Source of the DNA: Aulostomus chinensis
Taxonomy: Eukaryota; Chordata; Actinopteri; Syngnathiformes; Aulostomidae
NCBI GenBank assembly: GCA_037954235.1
Contig: JBBMOA010000015.1
Location: 23,255,569-23,319,568, forward strand
DNA length: 64,000 nucleotides
Reading direction: 5' to 3'
The position numbers and the translations under genes were made by a program. Below, piece by piece: positions 43,240 through 53,626 of the stretch; within the stretch, counting starts at the first letter, position 1; each line of letters begins with the position of its first letter. The notes under the pieces are model-generated. The model did not search any database. It was not told where the DNA came from and saw only the letters and a program-made list of their open reading frames with translations.

Positions 43240-45530
43240 CGTGGGCGTGGCTTCTCAAGCATCAGACGAGAGGCTCTAGGTGCAGCCGTTTTGGATAGGC
43301 GAGGCACGCTGTCTGCTTGCAGAGAAACGCGCTAACTGCTTTGGAATTTCACGTCTTCAGTCTGAAGAGTTCGGCACTGCTTATTATTGTTCACCCGGAA
43401 TGGTGCGCTTCCAGGTTCTCTGTCGGGGACTTCTTGCTGCATGGCTGCTGATGCTGCTTGAAAGGTGAGCACTCGGACCGCCATTTTAGCATTTCGTTAG
43501 CATTAGAGACAACAGCTGTTGATGTTTGACTGATTGATTCTGATTTGTTGCTTGTTGATCTGACAATTGAGTGATTTAGAAGTTTTTCACCGAATCTGGG
43601 TACATTTTCTCAATGAATTGGTGTTGTAAAATTTGCAAATATGAAACTCCCAGAAAGACCACGCTTGACACTATGGGCTATGGCATGTGCATGGTGTACA
43701 ATTTCTGCCGTGTCTCCATTCGGAATGCTATTGCTCTTTCAAAACATGAGCCAGCCTTAAATCGCACAAGACCAGAAGACATTCCTTTATTTTGTTGCTG
43801 TATTTGGAATAGGCAATTAAGCAGGAGTATGGTTTCAACTGAATGATAGTTGAATTCTGCTTTATTTTGTGTCGCAGATTAAGGAAGAATCACCACCGCT
43901 AATCTGGAGTCAACTTTCATGGCGAATCTGGACCAGTGCATACTAAACTTGATGCCGTTGGTGATGTCATGAGGAGGGGCTGCCAAATACAAGTTCCAGA
44001 AAATCATGGAACTTCTGAAGGTGCATGGTTTGATATTTACAATAGGAGAAATTAAACCAACCACTGCAACAAAAAAAAGTAGATATTTGACCTTTTTTCT
44101 TTTTGAATTCTCTATCAGAACAACACCATTGAAATTCGCAGAGAGGTTGCCATTCGCTGCTTGGTGGCAACATCTTTCTCATGGACACAGCACAGCTCAT
44201 TGATATTTTTTAATTGTCTGATAAATTGGTTGTTAGACATTCCTATCTAGGAGTGAAATTGAAGTTATGAAATTGAAGCGAAATTGAACTTTACTTTCGT
44301 GCTGACTGTCATTCACTCACTGGTATGTCTCTGCCTTCCCTCTTGTTTCTTTTGGCAGCTGCCTGTTGCTCTGCACTCAGTGATTCACAGGGACATAGTA
44401 ACTTGTTTTACCAAAGCGCATGTCCTGAATGGAAATGCGGTACAAACAATTTTTCTTTTCTCCAGAGCACTGTTATACCATTGGCCTTCCACTTTGGTAA
44501 AAAAAGAAAAAACAAACATAGGTAGCTAGTAGGCTTGTCACGATACCAGAAATTTCGTAGTCGATACCAATACCACTTAAATTCCACGATACTCGATACC
44601 AAAAATTAAATAAATTAAACAATAAATCCCCTGTAGTTTAACCTATTACAAACGCGCGCGTGCATGCACACACACACACACACACAATCCTAACCTAAAA
44701 AAAGTTACAATTTAGAACATTGGCTAAACAGCAATGCCAGCCCTCTCAAACAAGGATTAACGTTTGATTAACATGCATTATTTTGGGGTGGTTTAACAGT
44801 ACGTTTGGCGATTCAGTAAACGAGCTGCCAGACAACGTCACCTAACTATTATGAGGGACAGATGAGGCTGGACATAACGTTCATGTTACTTTGCCAGGCA
44901 GCTCATTTGCCAAGTTTGATGTGTTGCTCCCCTTCACCGTGGTACGGTGACGGCATTTTTTGCATATCGGTTTTTGCGGATCAATAAGTAATCCCTCCTC
45001 ATCAGCCTCAAATCCAAAGTATTTCCATTTGCGACTTTTGGCGTTGTTCTTCTCAATTAATTGAGGGGCAGCTGTCGCTGTAGTTGACAACCCAGATGCG
45101 TGATCAGCACCGTGGGAGGGTTGCCAGATAATCGCTCATTTACAGCCAAAAAAACAACACTAAAGAAGCGGCCACATCTGGCTCTTCGGTACCACTGGTA
45201 CTTCGGGTATTCTAGAAATGTCAGTACCGTCACATCTTAGTACCGACTTGGTACCCAAGTATCGGTGCTCATGACAAGCCTAGTAGCTAGGGGGTTGATT
45301 GTGCCAGACAATGAATACTGATTTGTGTCTGATATTCTTACATTCAGGATTCTGAGGGCCAAATTGGAGATCTTGACAGTTGGGTGATGAGGATCCTAAT
45401 CACCAAAGGCGGCACAGCATCTGATCCAGCCAGTGCGACCATCATGATAGAGGGCACAGAGGTCCTGCAGGGGTTGGCTGTACCAAGGGCCTGTGCTTTG
45501 CGGTTCAAAACAAGGCTATGACTGATTAGG
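43240..45530 (+). pseudogene. SAMD3-like gene remnant, locus 3
   Basis: It starts with a GC-richer stretch resembling that of locus 1 (GGAATTTCACGTCTT against GGAAGTTCACGTCCT). A short first exon is possible at 43400-43465: MVRFQVLCRGLLAAWLLMLL looks like a signal peptide and is followed by a GTGAGC donor. Then at 43614 comes MNWCCKICKYETPRKTTL, a C2H2-like start seen in fish SAMD3-like proteins. At 43895 there is ANLESTFMANLDQC, at 44125 TIEIRREVAIRCLV, and beyond the hAT at 45345-45520 MRILITKGG, then MIEGTEVLQGLAVPRACAL, which parallels locus 1. Stops and frame changes are present, and the hAT at 44530-45282 splits it. Confidence 0.55.
44530..45282 (-). mobile_element. 753-bp hAT derivative with ZBED fragment
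   Basis: Ends TAGGCTTGTCACGATACC and complement-matching ATGACAAGCCTA; exact 8-bp direct repeats GTAGCTAG at 44522-44529 and 45283-45290, again with T and A at positions 2 and 7. On the minus strand, 45090-44881 encodes the start of a BED-finger protein (KWKYFGFEADEEG, then PICKKCRHRTTVKGSNTSNL), in which both zinc cysteines of C-x-x-C are intact. The rest of the transposase is deleted, so it needs a helper to move. It contains a short CA run at 44666-44686. Confidence 0.9.
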
Positions 45531-46430
45531 ACTCATTAACAGATGAGACACAGGTGAGAAACGGAATAAGACAGGAAGCAAAACATAAGGAATGACAAGT
45601 AACACAAGAGAAACAATTTAGATTTTCTTTCAGACCACACCAGACCGGTATACAGCAGAAATAACATTGCAACAGGCTCATGGATTTTAGAAAATACTAA
45701 TACAATAAATTACAGACATACGAATAAACAAAATTATCAAGTTCTATATTTACATTCATTGTGTTTCTTCACCTGATGCAACCCCAAAAATGTTCTCAAC
45801 TGAAAGGAAAATGTTAAACAAAACCATTCAGATCATAAATTTTGGATTCAGCAAAGATTCATATCTGATTTGCTCATCTTCCCCCTCCTCTTCTTTGCTC
45901 TTTTCCCAATTCTCTAAACCAAACATCATCTCTGGGCTCCTTATCAGTTTTCTTTTGACTCTTTTATCTGTTTCCTTTCACTCATTTCCCTCAACCTCCT
46001 CCTCCTGTCCTGCCTCTCATCCTGCTCCATAGGAATTCTTATGTTCTTTCCTTGTCTGAGGCCGTGCACCCACCTGGTATTAAGATCCATCTTGATGTGA
46101 TCCAATCACAAGTGGACATCCCTGCTGTGTGTGTCCACACTAGGCTGTAAACTGTATCTCCACATGCATCTGCTGGGGCTATGTGATCAGATCTCAGTCC
46201 CCGCTTTGCATGTAAATAAACACCTTAATCATTTCCCCCTGCAAAGACCAAAGGCGTTGTTTTTAACAGATGGGAAACAGCAATGCATTAAAATCTTGTC
46301 AGCAAGAAAAAGTAGAAGAAAAATGCACTTCTGGTCTCCAGAAATAAAGGCAAGGAAGTTTGCCGGCATGTAAAAAAAACACATGCCGAAAAACCAAGGT
46401 CACCCAGATGTTAGAAGCACTATATCTCCA
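45531..46430. other. LTR-like block, otherwise nothing
   Basis: Around 45531-45640 the minus strand reads CTCACCTGTGTCTCATCTG and CTTGTGTTACTTGTCATTCC, similar in style to fish LTR interiors, but no termini are found. The remainder is unrecognised. Confidence 0.3.
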
Positions 46431-46439
46431 TGGGCTCTT

Positions 46440-46880
46440 CGAAATTGTCAGATGTCATGGACAACACCATCTAACTAAGTAATGAGCTGCAAGACCCAAG
46501 AGGACTTTATGAGTGCACATTAAGTCAAGACTGATGTGACAGAATTGTTACTGGGACATTGACTGATAAGCAATGATGGCCAGTCAGCAACATTGCAGAT
46601 TTGTCTGTCTACATATGAGGGAAACTGCAATTGCTGCTGCATAAAAGATCCACACATTTTTCCAGTGCCATAAAACAGGAGAAAAGGACTGGTGTTGGCA
46701 ATTCAGTATCTTGCATCAGGAACAGCTTCCAATACATTGTCTGAGTTGTTTGGTATTGGCAACACCACAGTGTCAAACTATGTGAGGGATGCCTGCTATG
46801 CTTTATAAATAATCCAGCACAAATTTAATCGTTTGCCCTGAGAGGACAGAGCGCATGAGATTGTGGATGGTTCAGAGTAG
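46440..46880 (+). pseudogene. Harbinger-like transposase relic
   Basis: In one frame near 46690-46805 the sequence reads LVLAIQYLASGTASNTLSEL, FGIGNTTVSNYVRDAC. This matches the helix-turn-helix-like stretch of HARBI1-type transposases (R-L-A-V-T-L-x-x-L-A-T-G..., G-x-S-T-V-S...). Flanking frames are broken, and no catalytic DDE part or inverted ends were found. Confidence 0.5.
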
Positions 46881-48079
46881 AAATGGTGTTTTCCCCAATA
46901 AAAAATGGCTCTCATATCCCCACCATTGCCCCCTCCAACAACACAAAAAACTCCCTACAGTAATAAAGGGAGTCATTCTGTCGTCTTGCAAAATGTTGTG
47001 GAGCCCCACTCTCAGTGAGTAAGACATATCGGGAAGATGGTGGTTAATGTAAAGTACATCTCTAGAAGGGTTGAATGAATATTTTTATGTTTTAGACTGT
47101 GACTGTTGCCTGTTTACTTGTCACATGAAATAAAAGTCTTTAAAACCAGTGTGTCAGCTTTCTTTTCTGAAACAAATCAACAGATTTACCAACATCAACA
47201 CTGAGTGAAACTACCGTAGTGCACAAATGTTTAAATTTAAATTTTAATGTTTTACAACAAAAGAAGAAAATCACCAAACAAAGGGTTTATTGCACATGTA
47301 CAATTTTTGTTGTGATTTGGCGCTATACAAATAAAACTGACTTGACATGTCAGTGGGGAAATAAAGACTTAAAGGTGGGTGAAGGACAGAGGAATATCAT
47401 CTGCATCCATGTAGCTCACGGGTTGGGGTGGGTTGCAGGGCAGAATGTGGTGGTGCTGGTTGTGGCATTGGCTGGTACCACGTATAAGTTGGCATCCATC
47501 CAGGATGATGGGCAGAAGCCACTGCAAGACATGTTAAAAACTGCATCATCATCATCCCATTTTCTCCTGGTGTTGGTGCTATGCTTGCTGCGTCTGCAGA
47601 CTTTGCCTCTGCAGATAAATTTATGAAGGCCTGCAGAGTTGTCTCAAACTCTGTTTTCCTTCTGGTTTAAACTCTGCTACTGGTAAAAGTTACATTGTGA
47701 TGATGATTGTGATGACTTGATGATGATGAGCAGGTGGAGGAGGAGGAGTGGGATGATGGTGATAAGGCAGCTGGTCCAGAAGTCTACAAACACACTATAT
47801 CACTATATGTGTAACACGTAATATATCAATTTCATTTTACCTTCAAAGTGAAATGATAATATAAAGCTATTCTATTCTATTCTATACAGGCAGCTCTCAT
47901 AAGGTGTGAAAATATAAAGGCAAAGGCAAATTTATTTGTATAGCACCATTCATACACAGGGCAATTCATAGTGCTTTACAGAGGTAGAGAGAGAATTGAA
48001 AGTACATGAATTAAAGCATTCAAAAATCATTTAATATCAGTAACAGTGCTATGCTTCTATGTCCTAGATATGTAAGGTA
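46881..48079. other. Short repeats only
   Basis: GTGATTTGGCGCTATACAAA at 47312-47331 and GGCAAATTTATTTGTATAGC near 47929-47944 are the two ends of a common fish repeat in opposite arrangement. A GATGAT-rich patch lies at 47700-47765 and a TTCTA run near 47868. No gene is seen. Confidence 0.5.
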
Positions 48080-48217
48080 TAATCACCTCAAGGCAGGGCA
48101 ATAAGCAGTCTGATATGCCCTCGTGGACAGCTTATCATCCAAGACGAAGTCAGCCGCGTTTATCAGCCGTCCACGAGGGCATATCAGACTGTTTATTGTC
48201 CTGCCTTGAGGTGATTA
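48080..48217. mobile_element. Foldback (MITE-like) element
   Basis: The 49-base arms 48080-48128 and 48169-48217 are inverted repeats with two mismatches; part of the arm is CAGTCTGATATGCCCTCGTG. The 40-base centre can pair partly as well (CTTATCA against TTATCAG). No coding sequence. Direct repeats outside the arms are not obvious. Confidence 0.8.
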
Positions 48218-48789
48218 TCCCGTTTATTCAACTTCTTGCCAACTGGCCAACATAACAAAACAATTCAAATACTTTCATAATTGTGCTTTTTATCATTTGT
48301 GTTGCATGCTTATAAAATGTATACTCCGAGTTCATCTCCCTCAAAAAGTAGGCCCCTTTCATTACAATCAATCAAACATGCATTCCTTATTCCATCATGG
48401 AATGTTTGTATTTGTGGTTGGAGGATTTCAAGTACAATCGATCAAACATGCATTCATCTAGGCTCCAGGCTTAGTAGACTATTAATGCAAACTGGAACAA
48501 TAGTTGAATCACTTTTATTTGCAATAAACGTATGACAATTATTTAGCCATTATATTTTGGCTGTTTTGGTGAGATACACTCAAACTCAAATTAATAAATA
48601 GCCTATAGGCTAAACAAGAGAATTAATTTTCTTCAGGCTATTCACTGATTCATGGATTTGTATTAACTGGACATTCCCATTGATGGTAAAATGAGACATG
48701 GAGAAGGACAGAGGGCAATTCATGGCAGAGAAAGATCAATTGGACGAGGTAGGCTGCAGTAGACTTTACGTTATTATTACCACACAGTG
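48218..48789. other. No recognisable feature
   Basis: A 19-base segment ACAATC.ATCAAACATGCATTC occurs twice (about 48364 and 48435). Nothing else stands out. Confidence 0.45.
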
Positions 48790-49815
48790 ATTTATTTATA
48801 ACCTAGTCGTAACAGACATGATTTGTCTGGACTCCAACCCGGCCTCAGACGGTGGACAACTGCGCTTCTAAGACTGTGGTTGGTGTATCTGGTTGTCAGA
48901 CCAGCTGCTTTGGTCAATTGTGGAAGCATGTCCCCCAGGTAGTTCTTTCCATCGACTGTGTGGAGTACCAGATATGGGGTTGGGGGTCCTTCAGTGGATG
49001 TAGGTAGAAGGCGGGGACACCCGGCGGACATCTGGCGAGATATATTTTAAGCTAAGGACTGGACATCTGGGGTTGCATGGCTCCGCATACATTGCGCCTC
49101 GGCGGTTCTCCTTGTTTGGATCATTTGGATGTTTGTGGTTCTTCATCACCAGATTTAATGACAAACTGACATTTTCATCCCTGGCGTCATCCACTTTTAT
49201 GGCAAATGAGGACACAGTCAACTCCTGATTGCCCTCCCTGCCTCACCTCGCCAAGCAAAGCTGGACATCAAACCACACTTTGGAGACAAGACCTAACAGG
49301 GATGTGTGGATTCATGTAGCAATTTCAGGTCAGCCTCTGTGATGTGTGTGTGGGGGGGGGGGGGGGGGGGGGGTTTCCCTTGTCTTGGCCAGTCTTTTGA
49401 TGGGTTTCTATGATGGATTTGAACACACTGTTGCTGGTGGTAAACTCACTGTCTGCAAATAAATTGAACCTTGAGAAGTGACGGTTCAGTGAGGCGCTGA
49501 TGCCAGTCATCATCGCTACACTGTATGTCTTGCCTGCAGCGCTTTTAACTGTAGCATTAAAACGCCTTTAAAATGTGTTTAGTTCATCAGCACTGCAGGT
49601 GTCCAGGTCAGTTATCAGTCTATCCTTCTGGTGGCTCTTCCACTTGGTCTAAACCTTGATAGCAAAGCCTTTTCATGTTTGATTCAGGGGCTCCAACTTC
49701 AATTGTACGCAGCTCCTCATCTGTCAGATCTCGGAAACTGGTACACTGGGCCTTGTCTTTTGCTGGCAACATTGCAGGCCTAACATTGGCAGCTGCTGTC
49801 AGTGTCATTCCATCA
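48790..49815 (-). pseudogene. Crypton-type tyrosine recombinase relic (DUF3504-like)
   Basis: Reading leftwards the domains are in order. 49808-49620 is an N-terminal piece. 49560-49380 holds MMTGISASLNRHFSRFN and FTTSNSVFKSIIE, matching the R-T-M-x-x-x-L-x-R-H core-binding region. 49170-49030 holds MYAEPCNPRCPVLSLKY; 48940-48850 holds LPQLTKAAGLTTRYTNHSLR with the catalytic H-x-x-R. In another frame I-M-S-V-T follows near 48820, then a stop, so the last catalytic His/Tyr region is lost. Frameshifts and a 22-G run at 49352-49373 break the frame. The family is shared with KIAA1958/ZMYM-like host proteins; here it is a dead element. Confidence 0.7.
49352..49373 (+). repeat. (G)22 tract
   Basis: The longest homopolymer in the window, preceded by a short GT run and lying inside the Crypton relic. 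Its read-depth and assembly accuracy may be poor. Confidence 0.95.
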
Positions 49816-51127
49816 TCCTTGTCGCTCTCTCACTAGTCCTAAAATTATTTTCCTACTGTAAATTAAAATTGACAATGGATTCCTCCTTTTCCATTTTTAA
49901 AACACTACAATGTTGATGCTGAATAACTTTAGCTCAGCTGGAGCTAATTCGTTTCTATAGCAACGACACAAGGCTGCATCTGATCTCTAGTTTAATGACG
50001 TAGTTGCTACATTGTATCTTGCTTGCAAAACTGTGTATCAATTGTTTGAAATCCCTATGCTTTCTTTCTGTGAAAGAAAAAAATTCAAGCTTCATGGATT
50101 AACAATTACTCTGAAAATTGACATTCAAAAGCTGTTCAAATGCTGCTTTTTTAGAATGTTGAAAAGGTGAAACCTGAGTATTGATCAACTATTTGGATAA
50201 ATATAGTTTGCTTCTGCTGCACTGAAAATAATCACATTTAAACAGGACCAGGGTCATAATGTTGAACGTGTTTTTTATATTTTTGTCATAATGAGGTTTG
50301 TTTCTTAAACCAGGAACATACCGTCACACCTCCTAGCTATTGTTCAGGTCCAAGTCAAACTTTTCTCCTACTGGGACAGAATGATTGTTGGTCTTCCAGC
50401 CTTCTCTCTGGTACGTTCTAAGAGAGAAAGGTAGTCCCGTCTCTGTGGGACTTGTTAGCCTTCATCCAATCACCTGAAGGTACCTTGCATTGGCATTGCT
50501 GTCATGACCATTTCTGTTGATTCTTTGCCGGCTGTTTTGATATCCTGGTTGTGGTCCTAGTTATCCAGCTTTCTCTGCAGACTCTTCAGTTCTAAGGGAA
50601 CTAAGGCAGCACATTTCAGCAGTTGTCCAACCATGCAAATCAAATGTATTAGTGTGGCTTTCTGCTTGTTGTTTCAAACCAAATAAAGTCTGTTGCTTGC
50701 TCTGTTACATGCTTACACATGTGACACTGGTTTCTGGAAGAAGATACTGAATGCTTTGCTCAAATTTGAGCAGGCTTATGAAAAGACTGCTTGTGGTAAC
50801 TCCATCAGTGACAGCATGTCAGTTGAGAGGAGAATAGGCACTGTACATCCAAGTTCACCTTGAATTTCTCTGAGATGCAACTCATGCCAAAGGCCTTTAA
50901 CTTTGAATGTTGGGGCTTTTAAACCTTGGACTTCCTTTGTAATCTCCTCTTCAGGTAAGCATCACAGTTAACATGCATTGGATTGTCGATAGGTATTCAC
51001 TATTCATTTTCCCTCCGGATTACTGCATTGTTTTGGGCACAATTCGCTCCATTTCAAGAGAAATTCTTGACTCTTACGAACCCTTGGGACATGTGGTTGC
51101 TCTAATCATTAGTGGTTTAACTGTGTC
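49816..51127. other. No recognisable feature
   Basis: AT-rich; an AATAAA-like AAATAAAGTCTG near 50690 is isolated. No exon, repeat end or RNA gene recognised. Confidence 0.4.
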
Positions 51128-51496
51128 CATCCATCCATCCATTTTCTTCCACTTATCCTGTTAAGGGTTGCGGGGGGGGGGGGGTGGAGCCTATCCCAGC
51201 GGCTTTCGGGCACGAGGCGGGGTTCACCCTGTACATGCTGCCAGTCCATCACAGGGCCAATGCATATAGACAGACAACCATTGACTCTCACAGACACGCC
51301 TACAGTCAATTTCAGAGTATTTAATTAGCCTCGTCCCCTCTTGATGTCTTTGGACTGAGGGATGAAGCCGGAGTACCAGAGAGAACCCACACAGGCACAG
51401 GGAGAACATTCAAACTCCACACAAAGCTGGGGCTCAAACGCAGAACCTTCCTGCTGTTAGGCGACAGTGCTAATCACTGCACCACCATGCTGCCAG
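51128..51496 (-). repeat. tRNA-headed SINE (full length)
   Basis: GGAT tail at the left (CATCCATCCATCCATT), 13-G run at 51172-51184, and head at the right ending CACCACCATGCTGCC. Confidence 0.85.
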
Positions 51497-52536
51497 TTTA
51501 TCTGTGTCCTTGATTCCAAATGGTGTGCGGAAATGTTACAAGGAAAAACACACAGTAGAATTTTTTGCTATGCTCGACCAGCAAGCATTATGATAGTCAC
51601 ATTAAAGGGGCACTGCTTTTGGTGCTATTCACCTTATTCTGCCCTGCTGTCTTTTAAATCTTCAGTGTTTTGTCTTTCGATTTCTGCTGAACGACAAAAT
51701 AACTTCCAGCAATCATTAGATCAGTGTTCTTAGTCTCTTTTTTGTATTACCAAGCTAAAATAAATATGACAATGCTATAGCTTTAATTTTAAAATGGGAA
51801 CATAAAACAAGGGACAAGTACCTCTGACAGCTTCATATTGCCTCATCCATCATCAGTTTCAATTTAGGATGATGACATGCATAAGTCAAAGACATCTTTA
51901 ACTACTTATACCTGTCATCAGGAGTTGATGGAGCAGCGATGAAGAATTTAAAAAGTATTGAAGCGTGCCAGTTTTCACATCGTGGAAAGATTGGTCATGT
52001 TCTGTTTTACAGAGAGTGAGAGTTCTTTTGGCAAGATACTACCAAAGATATACTTTTAAAGAGTACCTAACATATGAATGACAGCTGAAAATTTATCAAC
52101 AAATGGGGATTCACAAGATTCCAAAATGAGTATTTAATCCTTGTGAGGAACAATATGATACACTCTAAAAACCTTTTTCATTTTTGTCAAAAAAGTCATG
52201 TCAAGTTAGAGATTAAAACATGACACCATGACCACCACCAGCCTGAACTGTTGGTACAAGCTGGAATTTTTTTTTTATGTTGTTTACACCAAGTTCAGAC
52301 CCTTCCATCCAAATGTTGCAGCAGAAATTGAGATTTATCACACCAGGCAACGTTTTTTCAGTCTTCTACTGTCCAATTTTGGTGAGCCTGTGTGAATCAT
52401 AGCCTTGATTTCCTGTTCTTAGCTGTAAGGAATGGTGTTCATCGGCTACCCAAGCCCATCTGCTTTAACGTAGAGGTCTTCACGATCCACAATTTCATAC
52501 CAGTTACCAATCCAGGACAAGGCCCAGGCTGCATTG
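51497..52536. other. No clear gene; possible element end
   Basis: At 52164 ACACTCTAAAAACC resembles the CACTC/CACTG ends at 8749 and 27874 but has no partner nearby. The rest is unrecognised. Confidence 0.3.
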
Positions 52537-52915
52537 ATCCATCCATCCCTCCATCCATTTTCCTCCACTTATCCTGTTAAGGGTCGTGGGGGGTGGAGCC
52601 TATCCCAGCGGCTTTTGGGTGAGAGGTGGGGTTCACCCTGGACAGGTCGCCAGTCCATCGCAGGATCAACACATATAGACGGACAACCATTCACACTCAC
52701 AGCCACGCCTACAGTCAATGTAGAGTATCCAATTAACTTAGTCCCCATTTGCATGCCATTGGACTGTGGAAGGAAGCTGGAGTACCAGAGAGAACCCACA
52801 TAAGCACAGGGAGAACATGCAAACTCCACACAAAGATTCCGTGCCCTAGCCAGGGCTCGACGCCAGAACCTTCTTGCTGTGAGGTGACAGTGCTGACCAC
52901 TGCATCACTGTGCCT
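52537..52915 (-). repeat. tRNA-headed SINE (full length)
   Basis: Tail as CATCCATCCCTCCATCCA, short 6-G run, body with CTATCCCAGCGGC, and head ending GCATCACTGTGCC. Confidence 0.85.
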
Positions 52916-53029
52916 TACATGACACTTTCTGATCCATCTCCTCCATCCCAGTCTTCTTTTAACGTGTCTCCTCTCATGCTAATACAAGCAGCATGGCTAA
53001 CCCACTTGGTTATTTGAGTTGCTATTGCC

Positions 53030-53250
53030 TGTCTGTTCGCTCAGACCAGTGAGGCCATTCTCCTCTGACCTCTACCATCAACAAGACACTGTCACCCAGG
53101 GAACTGACACTCACTGGATACTTCTTTTATTTTGGGGGACCATTCTCTGTAAACCCTTCAGATGATTGTGCTTGAAATTCCTAGTGGATAGGTAGTTTTA
53201 TGAAATACACTGACCCACCCATCTGGCACCAGTTCATGTCTTTCATATCA
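53030..53250 (+). repeat. Conserved dispersed fish repeat
   Basis: GAGGCCATTCTCCTCTGACC, GGACCATTCTCTGTAAACCC and CATCTGGCACCAGTTCATG follow the order of a widely dispersed vertebrate/teleost repeat. I recognise the sequence but not its class. Confidence 0.55.
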
Positions 53251-53384
53251 TCTTTAAAAGCTAATAGTCATAAGTCAGTACTATGTTTACAGGTAACCAG
53301 GCCTACAAACAATAAAATGAATCAATTTTTAATATCCCATTAAAGCAATTTGGAATGATACAAACACAATCAAGAAAAGGGGGC

Positions 53385-53626
53385 AGCATGGCTTGTAGGT
53401 GGTATGGCCATCTAGCAACCAGGGGGTTGCTGGTTCAATCCTAACTCCCCTCTGGTGACCATCTCGAAGAATCCTTGAGCAAGATGCTGAACCCCTAATT
53501 GCTCCTGATGGCCCTGCAACGCACTGGTGACCCATCCAGAGTGAACCCCTGGGTTTGGATAGGCTCCAACTGTCCCGCTTGACCCAGAATGGATAAAAGG
53601 TATAAAATATGGATGGATGGATGGAA
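53385..53626 (+). repeat. tRNA-headed SINE, subfamily with GGAT tail
   Basis: Head with GGTTGCTGGTTCAATCC (B-box-like), CTTGAGCAAGATGCTGAACC, then GGATAGGCTCCAACTG and a (GGAT)3 end. Same build as 1650-1915, opposite strand. Confidence 0.7.

Noticed and set aside
48080..48217. CRISPR-like or tRNA-like reading of the foldback
   Set aside because: There is only one pair of inverted arms, no repeat-spacer pattern, and no tRNA promoter boxes; this is eukaryotic DNA.
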